Origin: Aquabacter spiritensis
GTDB lineage: Bacteria; Pseudomonadota; Alphaproteobacteria; Rhizobiales; Xanthobacteraceae
Direction of reading: 5' to 3'
NCBI RefSeq assembly: GCF_004346185.1
Contig: NZ_SMAI01000011.1
Coordinates: forward strand, 1-64,000
DNA length: 64,000 nucleotides
The translations under genes were made by a program, and so were the position numbers. The notes beneath the pieces were generated by a model that was not told the origin of the DNA, did not search any database, and saw nothing but the letters and a program-made list of their open reading frames with translations. This document shows, in pieces, positions 6,879 to 14,797 of the stretch. Every line of letters begins with the position of its first letter. Positions within the stretch are counted from its first letter, which is position 1.

Positions 6879-7193
6879 GGGATGCTCCGTCGGTGTGGAC
6901 CGCTTGCCGTGGCGGCCTTCATGGCGACGAAGCCGTCGGGCGGGACGGAACTGCACCCGGAGCGAAGCGAGAGGGCCGAAGCGTAGCGGAGGATGGCGAG
7001 AAGCCGGCGATTTTGCTTCGCGATGGAAAGCGGCCAGAAGGCTGCGCCGGAAAATCGTCGGTGGCAGCCATTGCCGATCCGGCCCGGCTGACGGCCGATC
7101 GCCCTCTCGAAGGCGCAAGGCGCGGTCCTCTTGCCGTCACTGACGCATCCTTGCGGGTATGGCAGCCAAGGATCGCGGTTCAGCCCGCTCCGG
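6879..7193. other. Non-coding leader region of the SLOG gene
   Basis: No gene is supported. It contains the recurrent GTAGCGGAGGATGGCG motif near 6985-7000 and, at about 7146-7173, an inverted repeat ATCCTTG ... CAAGGAT that could end the upstream Toprim gene. Confidence 0.35.
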
Positions 7194-8228
7194 CTATGGG
7201 GGCAGGTTCATGAAGCGCGCCACGTCCTCCGTGGCGAGTTGCACCCGAACACCCGTCCGAAGTGCATCCATACCGAGCCGCTGGAGATCCTCGTTGAAGT
7301 CCCCGAGCGCTGGCGACAATGGGATGGCCTCGATGCCCTCGGCGTTCGCCCGTTCGATCAACGTGTCCCGGGCGGCGTCACCGGCAGGATCGTTGTCGCG
7401 GATGATGTAAAGCCGCCGCAGCCTCAGTGGGAACAGGATGGCGGCCAGATGCGCGGCCGAAAGTGCCGGTGCCATCGCCATATCGGGCAGGACCTGCCGG
7501 AGAGACAGCATGGTCTCGATGCCTTCACCTGCCGCCATCACGCTGTCGGGCACGCCGATGCGAACGGTAGACCCAAGCAGATTACCCATCGCCTTGCGCG
7601 GCGTGTCGACTGGAGCCTTGTCCGTACCGTCGGGGGCGAGCCAGGTGCGGTGTACGCCGGTGATCCTGCCGGTGAAATCGGAAATGGCGGCGATCATGGC
7701 GGGCCAGGTCTCTGACGGGCCGTCGTCAGGCTTGTAGTAGCAGCGTGGATGAAAGCGCAGGTTTCCGGTTCCGTGCAAAAGCGTAATGCCGCGTCGGCGC
7801 AAATACGTCTCTGCGATGGTCCCGGCGATGGGCTGCGACATGGCGAACAACCGGCGTGCCGCTTCGACCGCCCCCGATGGAGCCGGCCGGACACGGCTAG
7901 GTGGTGCTGCGGGTTCCGGTTTGGGATCCGGCAGGCTGAGAAACGTTCGTGCTTCGGCAGCAATGTCGATGAAATCAGTGAGGCCCAGCGATCCGCGGAT
8001 GACATCGAGAAGATCGCCATGTTCGCCGGTGGCGGCATCGGTCCATTTGCCCGCCGGCCCCTTCGCGGATGCCTGGAGCCGGACGAAGAGCGAGCGACCG
8101 GGTGTGTTTCTGATATCGCCGACGAGCCAGTAACGACCCTCCCGGCGACCATTGGAAAGATAGTGTCGGCAGACCGCCTCGGCTTGATTGGCGAGCCGCC
8201 GCGACAGATCGTGAGCAATCCCGGACAT
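7194..8228 (-). CDS. Toprim-domain protein (DUF7146 plus Toprim)
   Basis: A 344-residue protein. The N-terminal region (residues 1-100) is the zinc-free primase-like leader found in plasmid DUF7146 proteins (GDIRNTPGRSLFVRL, then KWTDAATGEHGDLLDVI). The C-terminal Toprim fold (about 230-320) shows the catalytic Glu in AAGEGIETMLSL and the acidic metal-binding motif in IIRDNDPAGDAARD. Related proteins are element-borne primase or nicking-type enzymes without a helicase domain. It follows the ParB-like gene after a strong hairpin. It may support replication of the element with RepA, which is inference. Confidence 0.85.
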   Translation of the reverse strand: MSGIAHDLSRRLANQAEAVCRHYLSNGRREGRYWLVGDIRNTPGRSLFVRLQASAKGPAGKWTDAATGEHGDLLDVIRGSLGLTDFIDIAAEARTFLSLPDPKPEPAAPPSRVRPAPSGAVEAARRLFAMSQPIAGTIAETYLRRRGITLLHGTGNLRFHPRCYYKPDDGPSETWPAMIAAISDFTGRITGVHRTWLAPDGTDKAPVDTPRKAMGNLLGSTVRIGVPDSVMAAGEGIETMLSLRQVLPDMAMAPALSAAHLAAILFPLRLRRLYIIRDNDPAGDAARDTLIERANAEGIEAIPLSPALGDFNEDLQRLGMDALRTGVRVQLATEDVARFMNLPP

Positions 8229-8233
8229 GGCGA

Positions 8234-8274
8234 GCTTTTCAAAAGCAAAGGCCCGCCGACAGAGCCGGCGGGCC
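8234..8274 (-). terminator. Terminator candidate after the ParB-like gene
   Basis: On the minus strand a 9-base-pair GC stem (GGCCCGCCG/CGGCGGGCC, arms 8250-8258 and 8266-8274) is followed by TTTGCTTTTG. The T-run is interrupted, so termination may be partial and allow read-through into the Toprim gene. Confidence 0.55.
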
Positions 8275-8290
8275 GAGATCGTGTTGAGGG

Positions 8291-10354
8291 TTACTCCGCC
8301 GCTACGGCAGGGGGGATGTCCGTGGTGTCCTCAGTATCCTCAAGGCTCCCGTCTTCGCCCATGGCCGTTGTGCTGTCCTGAGCCGCCGTTTCTCCGCCAA
8401 CTGCGGGTTCAGAGCCGCGCAGCGGTTCCGGGAGCCAGCCGGTATCAGCCAGCAGCGTTTCGGCCTCGCGGGCCATGTCGCCTTTCTTCAGGTGCGCGAT
8501 GCGCTCTGCCGCACGCGGCCCCTTGGCCTCGCTCACCGCCTGCAGAATGCGGGCCTTGGTCACGCGCCCGAGGAAATTGTCCACGGTCGGCTTCCACCCG
8601 GAGGCCGCCATATCGAGATCGACGGCGCGTGCGAGCTGATCGGCATGGTGCAGCGCGCGCGGGCGCCGGTTCCAGGCTTCATGGACGGCGTTCACCGATA
8701 GGCTCACCACATGGGCGAACAGGCCGGCGCGGCTGTCGCTGTCCCAGTCGTGCAGAGCCTCCCAGAGATCAGCCGAGTCCTTCGGCAGGGCCTTGGCCCA
8801 GCCTTCATGTCGGGCGTGGATCGCCGCGGCCGAGACGCTGTCGTTCAGCCCCGGCGCCTGCGCGCTGAACGCCACGCTCTTCAGGTCGAGTTCGAGGCAG
8901 CTATCCGAGCCGTAGTGATAGAAGCTCTTCAGCGTCAGGGCATGCAGGGCCGCGAGGAAGGCGACGTCGGGCCGTTCGCCCAGCGCCTGGCGCAGGCCGA
9001 GCGTGCGATGCGAGGTCAGCTCGGTCATCAGCCGGTCCGAGAGCGCAGACAGCCCTTCGTCCTCGTCGGGCTCGGGGATCGGCGCGTCTGCCATGACGGC
9101 CTCGCCGTTACCCCTGGCCACAGCGGCGGCAAGGTGCGGCCCGGCGTCTTCCGCGACGACTTCGGGTTCCACCGGCAGTTCGTCCTCCGGCCGCACATAA
9201 CCGCGCTCAATGCGCACCGCGCCATCATGGGCGATGCTGACGAACGCGCCGGCGCGCGCCACATCCAGCGGATCGAAGGCGATCGGACGCGCCTCGAAGG
9301 CCTCGATCGCCGTCTCGATCTCGCCGAGCCGCGCATCGACCTCTTCCGGCAGTTCGTCCGCCTCGGCATAGGTCTCGGACAGGCGATCATATTCCGCCTG
9401 GAGGGCGTCGCGGCTCGCTTCCTCCTCAGTGGTGAGCGGGATGGTCTCGCCGCGCAGCTGTCGCAGGCCGTAGGTGTGGCCATAGGCGAAGTCGGGCGCC
9501 ATCTCGACCCATTTCCAGCCCTCGGCGGAGACAGTGGCTGCCTCGGCCTTCAGCTTCTCGGCCACCAGCCGGTCGACCAGCGCGACATCCTGCAGCCAGC
9601 CGCCATCATCACCCTGGAACAGGTCACGCAGGATGGTGCCGCCGGCATCGACATAGGCCTCGAGACCGATGAACTGGGCGCGTTTGTCGCAGGCGCGGAC
9701 CGCGCCCTCGGTCAGCATGCGGCGGATGGCATAAGGCTGCTTGTCATAGGATGTCTTCAGCCGCTCGAAGACCTGTTCCTGCCGCGCATGGTCGCCGGAC
9801 ACGGTGAAGGCCATGAGCTGGTCGAGCGTCAGGCCGTCCTCGGCATAGACCTCCAGCAGCACCGGCGAGACCGAGGCGAGCTTGAGGCGCTGCCTCACTA
9901 CGCCGACGGAGACGAAGAAGGCGGCGGCGATCTCTTCTTCCGACTGGCCCTTCTCCCGCAGGGCCAGAAAGGCGCGGAACTGGTCGAGCGGGTGCAGCGG
10001 CGCGCGCTGGACATTCTCGGCGAGCGAATCCTCCTCGGCGATACCGCCCTCCCGGATGACGCAGGGCACTGGCGCGGTCCTGGCGAGGCGCTTCTGCTTC
10101 ACCAGCAATTCCAGCGCCCGATAGCGCCGCCCGCCCGCCGGGATCTCGAACATGCCGGTCTCGACGCCGGTGTCGTCAACGACCGGGCGAACGCTGAGGC
10201 CCTGCAGCAGGCCGCGCCGGGCGATGTCCTCGGCCAGTTCCTCGATCGAGACGCCAGCCTTGATGCGCCGGACGTTCGACTGGCTGAGCAGGAGCTTGTT
10301 GAAGGGGATGTCACGCGAGGGCGAGAGCGTGATCTTCTGAACAGTGATCGCCAT
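8291..10354 (-). CDS. ParB-like nuclease-domain protein
   Basis: A 687-residue protein. The ParB/Srx domain (residues 14-115) shows LLSQSNVRRI, GLLQGLSVRPV, the GGRRYRAL motif and the ENVQRAPLHP box. A KorB-like helix-turn-helix region follows (EEEIAAAFFVSVGVVRQRLKLA). The C-terminal 450 residues are a long helical and acidic region typical of the large ParB-like proteins on alphaproteobacterial elements. The start at 10354 is set by GGAGG eight bases upstream; a GTG at 10363 would overlap that site. No ParA lies beside it, so it is more likely a regulator or nuclease (antirestriction/maintenance) than a classical partition protein. Its leader is discussed separately. Confidence 0.88.
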   Translation of the reverse strand: MAITVQKITLSPSRDIPFNKLLLSQSNVRRIKAGVSIEELAEDIARRGLLQGLSVRPVVDDTGVETGMFEIPAGGRRYRALELLVKQKRLARTAPVPCVIREGGIAEEDSLAENVQRAPLHPLDQFRAFLALREKGQSEEEIAAAFFVSVGVVRQRLKLASVSPVLLEVYAEDGLTLDQLMAFTVSGDHARQEQVFERLKTSYDKQPYAIRRMLTEGAVRACDKRAQFIGLEAYVDAGGTILRDLFQGDDGGWLQDVALVDRLVAEKLKAEAATVSAEGWKWVEMAPDFAYGHTYGLRQLRGETIPLTTEEEASRDALQAEYDRLSETYAEADELPEEVDARLGEIETAIEAFEARPIAFDPLDVARAGAFVSIAHDGAVRIERGYVRPEDELPVEPEVVAEDAGPHLAAAVARGNGEAVMADAPIPEPDEDEGLSALSDRLMTELTSHRTLGLRQALGERPDVAFLAALHALTLKSFYHYGSDSCLELDLKSVAFSAQAPGLNDSVSAAAIHARHEGWAKALPKDSADLWEALHDWDSDSRAGLFAHVVSLSVNAVHEAWNRRPRALHHADQLARAVDLDMAASGWKPTVDNFLGRVTKARILQAVSEAKGPRAAERIAHLKKGDMAREAETLLADTGWLPEPLRGSEPAVGGETAAQDSTTAMGEDGSLEDTEDTTDIPPAVAAE

Positions 10355-10450
10355 GGAAGGCACCTCCGCAACGGGCGGCCAAGAGCCTCTCTCTCGGCCT
10401 CCAACCCGTCACGAAGCGCAGCGCCGCCCTCTCACTCTGGAGGGCGACGC
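10355..10450 (-). promoter_or_regulatory. Structured 5' leader of the ParB-like gene (candidate cis-RNA)
   Basis: In transcript sense there is a hairpin GCCCTC/GAGGGC whose loop ends in AGTGA, then a nested structure: outer stem TGACGGG/CCCGTTG enclosing inner stem GGCCGAGAG/CTCTTGGCC. The outer stem ends two bases before the GGAGG ribosome site. The leader of the DUF932 gene (11707-11800) has the same plan with different stem bases. Confidence 0.55.
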
Positions 10451-10466
10451 CGCAGATCCGCACAAG

Positions 10467-10508
10467 CGGAAAGCCGGAGACACGGATCTCCGCATCTCCG
10501 GCTTTCCG
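10467..10508 (-). terminator. Long hairpin at the end of the DUF932 gene
   Basis: Perfect 14-base-pair inverted repeat (arms 10467-10480 and 10495-10508; core GGAAAGCCGGAGA), starting four bases after the DUF932 stop codon. There is no T-run, so it may be a processing or mRNA-stabilising hairpin, or a Rho-linked end, rather than an intrinsic terminator. Confidence 0.5.
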
Positions 10509-10512
10509 GAAG

Positions 10513-11706
10513 TCAGGCGGCCCGATCGAGCAGTTTTTTGGCCCGCCCCTCGAGGTCGAGTCTTGCATCCTGGTGCGGCTTGTCGCGTGCGACCGCGGTG
10601 ATGCCCTGCACGAAGTCGAAGATGCTCTCGGGCTTGCGCCCTTCCTCGGCCAGCACCGTGTCGATGATCCGCGCCGTCTCGGCCCTGGAGAAGCCCCGGT
10701 TGCGCAAGAAGTCGCTGCGGTCCTCGTCGGTCCGCGCGACGATCTTCTCGCGTGCGGCCTTGATGCCGTTGACGAAGGGCATGGGCGAGGAATTGGCGAA
10801 GCGGGTCAGGGCCGGGGCCGCCTCATGAGCGAAGCGCGAGGCGGCGTATTTGGAGTGGCGGATGGTGATTTCCTGGAAATCCTCGACGCCCCAGAGATTG
10901 CGGTTCTGGCACACAGCACGCAGATAGAAGCTCGCGATGCCGAGCGTCTTGGCCCCGACCTCCGAGTTCCAGCAGTAGAAGCCTCGAAAATAGAGGTCCG
11001 GCGAGCCGTCGGGCAGCCGCCCGGCCTCGATCGGGTTGAGATCGTCGACCAGAAACAGGAAGACGTCGCGGTCGGAGGCATAGAGCGTCGTCGTATCCTT
11101 GGTGATGTCGACACGCGGATTGTAGATGCCCGTCGACCAGTCGAGCACGCCCGGCACCTTCCAGCGCGTGTCGCCGGTGCCGTTGCCAGCGATGCGCTGC
11201 ACTGCCTCGACCAGTTCATGATCGTAGATCCGGCCATAGTCCGGGCCGGTCACCGCGCGCAGTTCGACGCGGCCATCGGCGGTTTCAAAGGTCTTGATCT
11301 GCTCGGCGCGGTGCGAGGTCAGGCCATATTGCAGATTGATGCCGGCCAGCGCGGCGGGAAGTTGGCGCAGATAGGCAGCCGGCGCCCCGATCTGGGCCGC
11401 GAGCTGGCCGAAGGACCAATGGTTGGGCTCAACGGGTGCGTCCGCCCCGGGCAGCACCAGCGCCAGCCGCTCGGTATTGGACCGGCTCGCCTCCACATGG
11501 ATGCGGGACGTCTCCACAAGGCGCGACCGGCTGTGATCGGCCCGGCCCCGCACCATCGCGGCCAGTTCGCCGAGCGACAGGAAGCGCTCGTCGTCCGGTC
11601 GGGAGAACCATTCCGACGACACGCGCCCGATCCGCTCGCCGCGCGTGACATCCACCTTGTAGCCGCCGCTGACATCACGACCGGCATCCAGAACCTGCAT
11701 GTTCAT
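10513..11706 (-). CDS. DUF932 phage/plasmid-like protein
   Basis: A 397-residue protein of the DUF932 family (plasmid/phage-like proteins often found with antirestriction genes). Characteristic segments are HWSFGQLAAQIGAPAAYLRQLP (quoted as HWSFGQLAAQIG and AAYLRQLP), GRIYDHELVEAVQRI, DRDVFLFLVDD, FYCWNSEVGAKTLGIA and CQNRNLWG. The ATG at 11706 follows GGAGGGTG with ideal spacing; another ATG lies two codons later. It is the first gene of a minus-strand run DUF932, ParB-like, Toprim. The molecular function of the family is unknown, though it is frequent in conjugative elements. Confidence 0.9.
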   Translation of the reverse strand: MNMQVLDAGRDVSGGYKVDVTRGERIGRVSSEWFSRPDDERFLSLGELAAMVRGRADHSRSRLVETSRIHVEASRSNTERLALVLPGADAPVEPNHWSFGQLAAQIGAPAAYLRQLPAALAGINLQYGLTSHRAEQIKTFETADGRVELRAVTGPDYGRIYDHELVEAVQRIAGNGTGDTRWKVPGVLDWSTGIYNPRVDITKDTTTLYASDRDVFLFLVDDLNPIEAGRLPDGSPDLYFRGFYCWNSEVGAKTLGIASFYLRAVCQNRNLWGVEDFQEITIRHSKYAASRFAHEAAPALTRFANSSPMPFVNGIKAAREKIVARTDEDRSDFLRNRGFSRAETARIIDTVLAEEGRKPESIFDFVQGITAVARDKPHQDARLDLEGRAKKLLDRAA

Positions 11707-11800
11707 GGGGATCACCCTCCATGACGGGCGTCGGGAAGACTCTCTCCCGACCCTCAACCCATCACGGAACTCCGATCCGGCCTCTCACTTTGAGGATGGG
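11707..11800 (-). promoter_or_regulatory. Structured 5' leader of the DUF932 gene (candidate cis-RNA)
   Basis: In transcript sense: a small hairpin CCTC/GAGG with loop ending AGTGA, then an outer stem TGATGGG/CCCGTCA enclosing an inner stem GTCGGGA/TCCCGAC. The outer stem is followed at once by the GGAGG ribosome site. Compared with the ParB-like leader, the inner stem bases differ but still pair, and the outer stem differs at three of its seven pairs, each still compatible (U-G for C-G, G-C for G-U, U-A for U-G). Confidence 0.55.
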
Positions 11801-11857
11801 ATCTACTCGCGTCGCTTCGAAAGCCTCCCGGGGCCTCGCGAAACATAATTGAAATTT

Positions 11858-11876
11858 TTTCGTTTAATTTACGAAA
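11858..11876. promoter_or_regulatory. AT-rich inverted repeat before the cargo cassette
   Basis: TTTCGT (11858-11863) and ACGAAA (11871-11876) form an inverted repeat with a 7-base AT spacer, in the most AT-rich sequence of the region, 47 bases before the GTG start of the cassette. It is a plausible promoter/operator for the XRE protein encoded two genes on. Confidence 0.45.
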
Positions 11877-11922
11877 TTTCCGGAGTATCGATTGATCATC
11901 AGCAACAGCGCGAGTCGCCACC

Positions 11923-12519
11923 GTGAGCTATCCAGACGCTGACGAAGTCTACCGAGTGTTGAAAGACTTCGAAGAGCCGTTGATGGCCGTGCACCTCAAG
12001 GCGTGGGATCGGCTGGTCTCGAACCCTGATTGGCCGTCACTGGTTTTCGCCAGGACCGGAACAGGCATGATGCATGACTTTATCGTCCAAGAGGCGGGTT
12101 TCGCATTGGACGACATGCCTGGGGTTAGTCGCATCGCGCACGATAAGAGCGTGCGGTATCTGTTTAAGGATCGTGTGTTGCTGCGGTTCAAGCACGGCTC
12201 GGCAAGGGGACTAGGTAGCAATATTGATACTCAGGCCAATGATGATTTCATCGATGCTCAGGTCGATTTGCTGGGCATGCCTGAAGCGATGAAGGTCGAA
12301 CTGCTATGGTACGAAAACCGTCTGCGCACCAAGCTTGATCGCGTCGAGGTTACCGCCCGAGACGGTAAGCGGCGGCTCTGGGGCTACCCAATGGGTAGCG
12401 AGCCTGATATCGCCACGCTGCCGTTTGACGCCCCGGTCGATCCGATCGTCCCCACCAAGACGGCACCTCTGGTCACGGTCAAACCAGTGCCAAAGACAGA
12501 TACAAAGGACGGCGAGTAG
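11923..12519 (+). CDS. Unknown protein paired with an XRE-ImmA/IrrE protease
   Basis: A 198-residue soluble protein starting at GTG. I do not recognise its family. It has a helical N-terminus (DADEVYRVLKDFEEPLMAV), a central aromatic and charged part (SVRYLFKDRVLLRFKHGSARGLGS) and a proline/threonine-rich C-terminal tail. Base composition is clearly more AT than the neighbouring genes. The next gene starts one base after its stop, so the two are certainly cotranscribed. Such pairs, a small partner and an ImmA/IrrE-domain regulator, occur as toxin-antitoxin or anti-phage modules; RosmerTA is the architecture I would compare first. Confidence 0.75.
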   Translation: MSYPDADEVYRVLKDFEEPLMAVHLKAWDRLVSNPDWPSLVFARTGTGMMHDFIVQEAGFALDDMPGVSRIAHDKSVRYLFKDRVLLRFKHGSARGLGSNIDTQANDDFIDAQVDLLGMPEAMKVELLWYENRLRTKLDRVEVTARDGKRRLWGYPMGSEPDIATLPFDAPVDPIVPTKTAPLVTVKPVPKTDTKDGE

Positions 12520-12520
12520 C

Positions 12521-13609
12521 ATGGCATTTTCAGGAGCAATGCTCCGTCTTGCGCGGCAGAGGAGAGGGATTCGCCAGAACGAGGCAGCCCAGCAGTTGGG
12601 CGTCTCGCCGTCAGATCTGTCCCGCATCGAAAACGACGCCAAGGAGCCGCCCCAGACTTTCATCGAAAAGGCGGCTGCTGCTTTCCGAGTACCGGAAGGC
12701 TTTTTCGCACTGACAGATACCGTCTATGGAGCGCCCGTTTCGGTGCATCCCATGTGGCGCAAAAAAGCGGACGTCTCCGCAGGCGAGCTCGACAGTGTCA
12801 TTGCCGAGCTCAACGTTCGCATCATGCATCTCCGCCGATTGTTGCAGGCCACGGAGATCAATCCTAGCCGCACCATCCCGCAATTAGATATCGAGGAATA
12901 TGGTGACGCGGAAACGGTAGCTGGACTGTTGCGGAGGCACTGGATGATGCCTGCTGGACCGGTGAAGAACCTAACGGCTCTGCTGGAAGAGGCCGGCGTT
13001 ATCGTTGTACATTCCCCAATGGGCGGCTCTTCTGTGTCCGGCGTAACATTCCGTGTGCCTGGCCTTCCCCCGCTGATTGTTCTCAACAGCGACCAGCCGG
13101 CTGATCGAATGCGCTTCACGCTGAGCCATGAGTTGGGGCACATCGTGATGCACCGGTTCCCGACACCTACCATGGAAAAGGAGGCGAACGACTTTGCCAG
13201 TTGCTTCCTGGTGCCAACGCAGGACGTTAAATCTCATTTTGGTACTGGCCGCGTAGACCTCCCTAGACTCGCAGCGTTGAAGCGGGTTTGGCGGGTGTCG
13301 ATGGCCAGCCTTGTCTTTGCCGCGGACCGTGCTGGCAAGCTGACGCCAGCTCAGAAAAACTACATCTGGCAGCAGTTCTCGGTTGCCAAGATACGCATGG
13401 CTGAACCGCCGGAGCTTGACTTTCCGCGCGAAGAGCCGACGATCATAAAAAGCTTGCTTAGAGCTCACATCGAGAACTTGGGCTATTCGATAGCCGATCT
13501 GGCGCGCATGTTGACGATGAACGAGTTGGAATTGCCAGACTTTTATGATTTGATAGAAGCCCTACGTGATAAGCCAACAAGGCCGCAGGGACTACGGCTC
13601 ATCAAATAA
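12521..13609 (+). CDS. XRE helix-turn-helix fused to an ImmA/IrrE metallopeptidase
   Basis: A 362-residue protein. Residues 6-65 form an XRE DNA-binding domain (MLRLARQRRGIRQNEAAQQLG, quoted in part; SPSDLSRIENDAKEPP). The peptidase domain (about 145-260) has the zinc site HELGH at residues 203-207 and the downstream ligand region EKEANDFASCFLVP. The C-terminal 90 residues are helical. Proteins of this type cut or sense a partner repressor and often govern stress- or phage-triggered switches. It converges on the integrase gene with 14 bases between the stops. Low GC and the edge position mark it as cargo. Confidence 0.88.
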   Translation: MAFSGAMLRLARQRRGIRQNEAAQQLGVSPSDLSRIENDAKEPPQTFIEKAAAAFRVPEGFFALTDTVYGAPVSVHPMWRKKADVSAGELDSVIAELNVRIMHLRRLLQATEINPSRTIPQLDIEEYGDAETVAGLLRRHWMMPAGPVKNLTALLEEAGVIVVHSPMGGSSVSGVTFRVPGLPPLIVLNSDQPADRMRFTLSHELGHIVMHRFPTPTMEKEANDFASCFLVPTQDVKSHFGTGRVDLPRLAALKRVWRVSMASLVFAADRAGKLTPAQKNYIWQQFSVAKIRMAEPPELDFPREEPTIIKSLLRAHIENLGYSIADLARMLTMNELELPDFYDLIEALRDKPTRPQGLRLIK

Positions 13610-13623
13610 CTCTTCGCGATAAG

Positions 13624-14685
13624 CTATGCCGCTCTCGCAGCCCGGATGGTGTGCAGCGCTTCCGGCTTGAGGTGGGTGTAGCGCCGCAGCATCTTCCAGT
13701 CCTTGTGACCGGTAACTAGCGCAACCTGTTCGATGGTGAAGCCGGCCTCGAATAGCCGGCTGGTGCCTTCGTGGCGCAGATCGTGGAAATGCAGGTCCTC
13801 GATCTTGAGGTCCTGGCACTGGCGACGAAATGCGGTGCCGACCGAGCGGCCGTTGTAGGGGAAGATGCGGCCTTCCCGCCGGCTCAAGGCGGCTCCTTGC
13901 TCCTCGATGATCTTGCATGCGTCGTAGCCTGACACGTCGAGCAGCGGGATGCGCTGATGGTTGCCGTCTTTCCTGCGCGGATCCTTGCGGTCCCGAACGA
14001 GCAGCATCCGCGTCCTTGGATCGAAGTCGCGCCATTCGACACGGCAGATTTCTTCCTGACGCATCGCTGTGGCTACGGCGAAGCGCACGATCCTTCCGAC
14101 GGGAATGTTCTGCCGAGGGTTCTCGTCCAGAGCCTTGATGATGCGGTCAAGCTCATCCTGCGTCGGCCGGCGATCCCGCTCCTTGCCTTTCCCGATCAAG
14201 CCAAGCCGCTTCAAGGCAATGCGCGCGAGATCGAGGGGTTCGGTCGAGAGGGTCACGCCGTGGACCGCCGCAGCGTGGGAGAGCACGGTCTTGATATATC
14301 CGAAGTCCATGCCCACCGTGACCGGACCAGCCCCTTCCTTCGCGCGGTCCTTGCCATATTTGATGAGACGCTCGCGGTCGAGCTCGGCAATCTTCAAGGC
14401 GCCGAGCGCCTCGTCGATGGCGGTAAGGCAGAAGTCCTTGGAGCGCCCGATCCTGACCCCCACCTCGGCCATGTCATGCCGGTGAAGCGCGACAAGGTCG
14501 CCAAAACGTTTCGCATCCCGCGATTTGCGCGAGATGGCCGGCTCTTGCCGATCTATGCGGCGTTCGGTTTCGATCGCCCATTCTTCAGCATCCTTGCGGC
14601 GCAGGAACGTCTCACTGACGTACTGCCCCTTCCGACGGATCTGGGCTCTCCAGGATCCGGATTTTAGTTTAGTGAAGGTAGCCAA
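13624..14685 (-). CDS. int: Tyrosine recombinase, integrase for dusA
   Basis: From the TTG at 14685 the product has 353 residues. The N-terminal arm-binding part begins ATFTKLKSGSWRAQIRRKG, typical of this integrase group. The catalytic domain (about 175-345) has the first Arg in TAMRQEEICRVEW, the HxxR box in HDLRHEGTSRLFEAG, the His in GHKDWKMLRR and the Tyr nucleophile in RRYTHLKP. An ATG at 14769 would give 28 extra residues, but that segment is made of the repeated sites described below and is probably not translated. The gene points away from dusA, as expected for integrases that use the dusA 5' end. Confidence 0.9.
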   Translation of the reverse strand: MATFTKLKSGSWRAQIRRKGQYVSETFLRRKDAEEWAIETERRIDRQEPAISRKSRDAKRFGDLVALHRHDMAEVGVRIGRSKDFCLTAIDEALGALKIAELDRERLIKYGKDRAKEGAGPVTVGMDFGYIKTVLSHAAAVHGVTLSTEPLDLARIALKRLGLIGKGKERDRRPTQDELDRIIKALDENPRQNIPVGRIVRFAVATAMRQEEICRVEWRDFDPRTRMLLVRDRKDPRRKDGNHQRIPLLDVSGYDACKIIEEQGAALSRREGRIFPYNGRSVGTAFRRQCQDLKIEDLHFHDLRHEGTSRLFEAGFTIEQVALVTGHKDWKMLRRYTHLKPEALHTIRAARAA

Positions 14686-14686
14686 A

Positions 14687-14766
14687 CCGTGTGCGCTCCG
14701 TGTGCACTCACGCGTCGAAAAATCGGAAATTGGGGCGTATCGTGGCGGAAAATCGAGTGCACACGG
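14687..14766. repeat. Candidate integrase arm-binding sites
   Basis: CCGTGTGCGCTC at 14687-14698 and CCGTGTGCACTC at 14698-14709 are direct repeats 11 bases apart. GAGTGCACACGG at 14755-14766 is the exact reverse complement of the second. The set lies between the integrase start and dusA, where arm-type sites of tyrosine integrases are expected. It also makes an ATG start at 14769 for the integrase unlikely. Confidence 0.6.
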
Positions 14767-14797
14767 CATGCCCCAACCCGTTGAAGATACAAAAATA

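Noticed and set aside
10355-10363. GTG start of the ParB-like gene at 10363
   Set aside because: That GTG is part of the GGAGGTG ribosome site serving the ATG at 10354.
8711-10828. 705-codon plus-strand frame opposite the ParB-like gene
   Set aside because: It is antisense to a clear ParB-domain protein; long antisense frames are expected at this GC content, and its translation has no domain sequence.
14686-14769. ATG start of the integrase at 14769
   Set aside because: The added 28 codons consist of the repeated arm-site sequences, and the family's usual N-terminus begins at the TTG at 14685.
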